NCBI GenBank assembly: GCA_913047525.1
Contig: CAJWUS010000053.1
Location: 1-8,890, forward strand
Reading direction: 5' to 3'
Length of the DNA: 8,890 nucleotides
Origin: an uncultured Flavobacteriales bacterium
GTDB taxonomy: Bacteria > Bacteroidota > Bacteroidia > Flavobacteriales > BACL11
Part shown: positions 6,539-8,890 of the stretch, one piece after another
Position numbering within the stretch: the stretch's first letter is position 1
Layout of the letters: each line of letters begins with the position of its first letter
Notes under the pieces: generated by a model
What the model saw: only the letters and a program-made list of their open reading frames with translations
Told to the model about the DNA's origin: nothing
The model's database searches: none
Position numbers and translations under genes: made by a program

Positions 6539-7089
6539 GCAGTAATCTTGTGTTTGCTAAGGTAATCTTCCCAATTCCAAATAAAGTGAGATATTAAGTT
6601 TTTAAGCTCTTGGAACAAAACAGGATTTGGCTCATTTTTTCTTCTAAATAAATTTACCTGAAAATCATTGATATTGTATTTATCAAAAACGGCAGTAGCC
6701 ATTGCTTCAATACAATTGTCTGATTTTCTTAAAAGCTCATCTAAATAGGTACAATAATCTCCTAATTGCTCTATAGCAATTTCATTTTCTCCCTCCATCT
6801 TATTTGCCATCATATCTAGTAGGTGGTTGTGCAAATCTTCAGCATGCTCTTGCTCAAAAAAAGTAGGAATCATTTTTAGGTTCCCAACAAAAACTATTAA
6901 TCGAAACCATTTGATGTCTTTATTTGTTAGGTGCGGATTACGCTCTAAATTATTATTATTATTTAAGAAATCTTGAATTTCTACAAAACCATTTACTATC
7001 ACTTCATCTAGGGTTTCAACAAGAAGATGAGCTGTTTTACTTCCAGTTATTTTTTTCTTTTTTGATAATATCCCTAAAAACTTTATCAT
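6535..7089 (-). CDS. Uncharacterised 184-residue helical protein coupled to lhgO
   Basis: I do not recognise this protein. It has no signal peptide or membrane segment and reads as a mostly helical, soluble protein, so it is probably cytoplasmic. Visible points are a basic N-terminus with four consecutive lysines (10-13), five consecutive asparagines (43-47), a His/acid-rich helix FFEQEHAEDLHNHLLDMM (77-94, with His82, His87 and His89), an acidic middle (99-121) and a Trp/aromatic-rich C-terminus, HFIWNWEDYL (168-177). The clustered histidines and acids could bind metal, but no known motif is matched. Its ATG overlaps the lhgO stop by four bases (ATGA), so it is probably translated from the lhgO message, and its own stop overlaps the convergent purB stop. 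Codon use looks like its neighbours'. That it is a real gene rests on its length, the tight junctions and the protein-like composition. Confidence 0.78.
   Translation of the reverse strand: MIKFLGILSKKKKITGSKTAHLLVETLDEVIVNGFVEIQDFLNNNNNLERNPHLTNKDIKWFRLIVFVGNLKMIPTFFEQEHAEDLHNHLLDMMANKMEGENEIAIEQLGDYCTYLDELLRKSDNCIEAMATAVFDKYNINDFQVNLFRRKNEPNPVLFQELKNLISHFIWNWEDYLSKHKITA
6949..6963. repeat. (ATT)5 trinucleotide repeat within the 184-residue gene
   Basis: Five perfect ATT units on the plus strand read as five AAT codons on the minus strand, giving Asn43-47 of the uncharacterised protein. Being in frame, changes in copy number would add or remove asparagines without breaking the gene. The tract is short and may be simple AT-rich drift in a loop between helices. 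Confidence 0.85.
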
Positions 7090-8303
7090 CTCAGATTGTT
7101 CAAATTAAAATGTACCCTTGCTTTTCCCATAATTTTTTCGCCAATAGCAAGACAAGCAGTTGCAGCGGGTGATGGAGTATTAAGAACATGTAAATTATTT
7201 TTATTTTTCACTATTTTAAAATCATCAATTACTTCTCCATCACAACCTAAAGCCATAGCCCTCACGCCACTTCTACCTTCATTAATATCCTCCATTTCTA
7301 AAGTTGGAATCATCTTTTTTAACTCTTTCAAAAATAAAGCTTTTGAAAAAGCCCTCCGATACTCATTGAAGCCAAATTTCCAATGATTTATGAACAACCT
7401 CCATGTACCTAAAAAGCTAAGTGCTTCAAAAGTATCCTTCCATGAAAAATCCATTTTTTTATAACCCTCTCTTTTAAAAGTAAAAACCGCATTCGGGCCG
7501 CACTCAATACCACCACCAATCATCCTCGTGAAGTGAATACCCAAAAATGGAAACTCAGGATTAGGCACTGGATAAATAAGGTTTTTTACTTTGCTTTTTG
7601 CCTTGTCTGACAAGTAGTAATAGTCGCCTCTAAAACCAACAATCTGCATCTCTAATTTTACCTTATCTTTTTTAGCTAACCTATCAGAAAATAGACCTCC
7701 ACAAAAAATAGTATGTTTTGTTTTGCACACTCCATTTGTTGAAAACAACAGCCCATCATCTACATCTAATAATTCACAATTAAAAGCTATTTTACTTTTC
7801 GGGTTCATCTGTTTTATCAAATCTGCAAGCTTATTGCAAACTGCTTTATAGTTAATAATACCTGCCTGAGGAACCCAAAGAGCTGCAACTCCTTCTGTAT
7901 TTGGCTCAATTTTTTTGAACTCTTGAGGAGTAAGCATTTTTAACCCTTCTAAACCATTTTTCTCTCCATTTATTTTTAACGCTTCCAATCTTTCATTTTC
8001 ATCCCTATTTGTAGCAAGAACAATTTTACCACAAATGTCATGAGTTATATTATTTTCTTTTGCAAATTCAATTAATTGTTCTCTTCCTTTAACACAATTT
8101 TTTGCTCTTAAAGAATCTGGCCTATAATAAAGTCCTGAATGAATAACTCCAGAGTTCCTTCCTGTCTGATGAGAAGCAAGTTTGCTTTCTTTTTCTAAAA
8201 TAATTAGATCTAATTTTGGAAATTCCTTCTGAATTTGATAGGCAGTAGCTAATCCTACTATTCCTCCACCAACAATTGCTATATCATATGTAGTTTCTTG
8301 CAT
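7086..8303 (-). CDS. lhgO: L-2-hydroxyglutarate oxidase/dehydrogenase, FAD-dependent (LhgO/L2HGDH family)
   Basis: Oxidises L-2-hydroxyglutarate to 2-oxoglutarate. The substrate arises as an error product of dehydrogenases and in some glutarate breakdown routes. In E. coli the enzyme passes electrons to the membrane quinone pool. The 405 residues are full length for the family. The N-terminal Rossmann motif is DIAIVGGGIVGLATAYQI (7-24), with the FAD-ribose glutamate at 37 in LEKES. HQTGRNSGVIHSGLYYRP (45-62) is a strong family signature. Further features are PQAGIINYKAVCNKLA (145-160), GGGIECGPNAVFTFKREGY (263-281), GRSGVRAMAL (343-352) and the C-terminal FAD-binding segment NTPSPAATACLAIGEKI (375-391). 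No signal peptide is present. It lies 7 bp after the DUF5777 gene and overlaps the following gene by ATGA, so it is the middle gene of a likely operon. Other DAO-superfamily oxidases are less likely given the N-terminal signature. Confidence 0.93.
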   Translation of the reverse strand: MQETTYDIAIVGGGIVGLATAYQIQKEFPKLDLIILEKESKLASHQTGRNSGVIHSGLYYRPDSLRAKNCVKGREQLIEFAKENNITHDICGKIVLATNRDENERLEALKINGEKNGLEGLKMLTPQEFKKIEPNTEGVAALWVPQAGIINYKAVCNKLADLIKQMNPKSKIAFNCELLDVDDGLLFSTNGVCKTKHTIFCGGLFSDRLAKKDKVKLEMQIVGFRGDYYYLSDKAKSKVKNLIYPVPNPEFPFLGIHFTRMIGGGIECGPNAVFTFKREGYKKMDFSWKDTFEALSFLGTWRLFINHWKFGFNEYRRAFSKALFLKELKKMIPTLEMEDINEGRSGVRAMALGCDGEVIDDFKIVKNKNNLHVLNTPSPAATACLAIGEKIMGKARVHFNLNNLR

Positions 8304-8310
8304 TTAGTAA

Positions 8311-8890
8311 CTACTTATTTCCTTTAATGGTAAATACACGCGAGATGTTAAAACCAAAATAAATATCTGCATCCGCCCAGTTTCCTGTGGTTTGATGAAT
8401 AAATGCTGGTTCAATCATTGCTGGGGAATTACTCAAATGCAACTGAAAAACATGCCCGCCTGTTTCAATATCAAAACCAAATGACAATACATTACTATTT
8501 ATTTCTCCGTTTATCTGCATAAAATATTCTGCATTTACAGAAATGTGCTTTGTTAGTTTTCTCCGCCCTCCAATACCTAACGAATACTTGTCATTCGCCT
8601 CATTTTTAGTTTTAACTAAATTATAATGTATCATTGTAGGCGAAAATTGAATCGTTAAATCTCTATTTATTTTTCGAGCCAATAATAGCTGATTTGCAAA
8701 TACCAATTGATTAGTAAATAAAAATTGTTCCTGCTGTGCCTCAGTAGATTTCCACTGTTGTAGGTAAGCTGATGAATTAATTACAAACGCAAAAGGAAAA
8801 CCCCCTTTTACCTGTCTTTTTATTCTAATTTTAGCATTTGCATCTATTGTTTTAATAGCCGAACTTCTTCCTAATCCAATTGACAACCAA
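8311..8890 (-). CDS. DUF5777 family beta-barrel protein, N-terminus cut off by window edge
   Basis: The frame is open to the right edge of the window. The codon at 8886-8884 is TTG and is preceded by an in-frame TGG, so no true start is visible; the signal peptide and N-terminal part lie outside. The 192 visible residues read as alternating beta-strands: SIGLGRSSAIKTIDANAKI near the visible start, then NQLLLARKINRDLTIQFSPT, a GIGGRRKLTKHISVNAEYF strand pair, and the strongly conserved end SFGFDIETGGHVFQLHLSNS followed by GNWADADIYFGFNISRVFTI. This matches the DUF5777 family, common in Bacteroidota and predicted to be outer-membrane barrels. The substrate or role is unknown to me. It precedes lhgO by 7 bp and is probably co-transcribed with it. 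The family call is likely and the barrel topology is inferred. Confidence 0.82.
   Translation of the reverse strand, partial: WLSIGLGRSSAIKTIDANAKIRIKRQVKGGFPFAFVINSSAYLQQWKSTEAQQEQFLFTNQLVFANQLLLARKINRDLTIQFSPTMIHYNLVKTKNEANDKYSLGIGGRRKLTKHISVNAEYFMQINGEINSNVLSFGFDIETGGHVFQLHLSNSPAMIEPAFIHQTTGNWADADIYFGFNISRVFTIKGNK

Noticed and set aside
6525..6553. ACACA/TGTGT inverted repeat around the purB stop, considered as a bidirectional terminator
   Set aside because: Only five base pairs with a loop of about 19 bases and no adjoining T-run; expected by chance.
6786..6860. His/acid-rich helix of the 184-residue protein considered as a hemerythrin-like iron site
   Set aside because: The spacing of His82, His87 and His89 does not fit the hemerythrin pattern, and the matching histidines in other helices are missing.
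6924..7386. Two overlapping plus-strand frames (6924-7172 and 7096-7386) antisense to the 184-residue gene and lhgO
   Set aside because: The second mirrors the conserved FAD-binding end of lhgO, and neither resembles a known protein.
8884..8886. TTG at the right edge as the start codon of the DUF5777 gene
   Set aside because: The frame stays open upstream (TGG precedes it), there is no signal peptide, and the family has a further N-terminal part, so the gene is simply cut by the window.
1..8890. Search for tRNA or rRNA genes, CRISPR arrays, insertion sequences, riboswitches and defence genes
   Set aside because: No candidate seen by eye; almost every base is occupied by a recognised or plausible coding sequence of ordinary chromosomal type.

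Overview
This window is an AT-rich, very compact stretch of chromosome from a member of the Bacteroidota, most likely the Flavobacteriales/Cytophagales part of the phylum. The evidence is the pyrG-yidC pairing, a Bacteroidota-style YidC, a DUF6438 lipoprotein, a DUF5777 beta-barrel protein, A-rich start contexts without clear Shine-Dalgarno sites, and a match to the Bacteroidota promoter element TAnnTTTG. The family or genus cannot be settled from this sequence alone.

Layout. Plus strand, 1-3865: pyrG (CTP synthase, first few codons cut off by the window edge), yidC (membrane protein insertase) and a small DUF6438 lipoprotein, joined by two TAATG stop/start overlaps. Minus strand, 5081-3862: a DUF456 membrane protein followed by mqnA (chorismate dehydratase of the futalosine route to menaquinone), also joined by TAATG. 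A 113-bp gap (5082-5194) separates this pair from the divergent purB (adenylosuccinate lyase), 5195-6538. Minus strand, 8890-6535: a DUF5777 beta-barrel protein (N-terminus cut off by the window edge), lhgO (L-2-hydroxyglutarate oxidase) and an unrecognised 184-residue protein, with a 7-bp gap and then a 4-bp ATGA overlap.

How the genes fit together. Most are housekeeping functions: pyrimidine and purine nucleotide synthesis (pyrG, purB), envelope biogenesis (yidC), quinone synthesis (mqnA) and repair of a metabolic side product (lhgO, a flavoenzyme that oxidises L-2-hydroxyglutarate to 2-oxoglutarate). Three products have no firm function: the DUF6438 lipoprotein, the DUF456 protein and the 184-residue protein. 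The DUF5777 barrel is known only as a family.

Only about 120 bases lie outside genes. Both convergent gene pairs overlap by exactly four bases through their stop codons. I found no mobile element, CRISPR array, RNA gene, defence system or clearly new system. The points most worth a second look are the overlapping convergent ends, the possible leaderless DUF456 transcript, the lone mqnA, the strongly basic YidC tail, and the uncharacterised protein coupled to lhgO.
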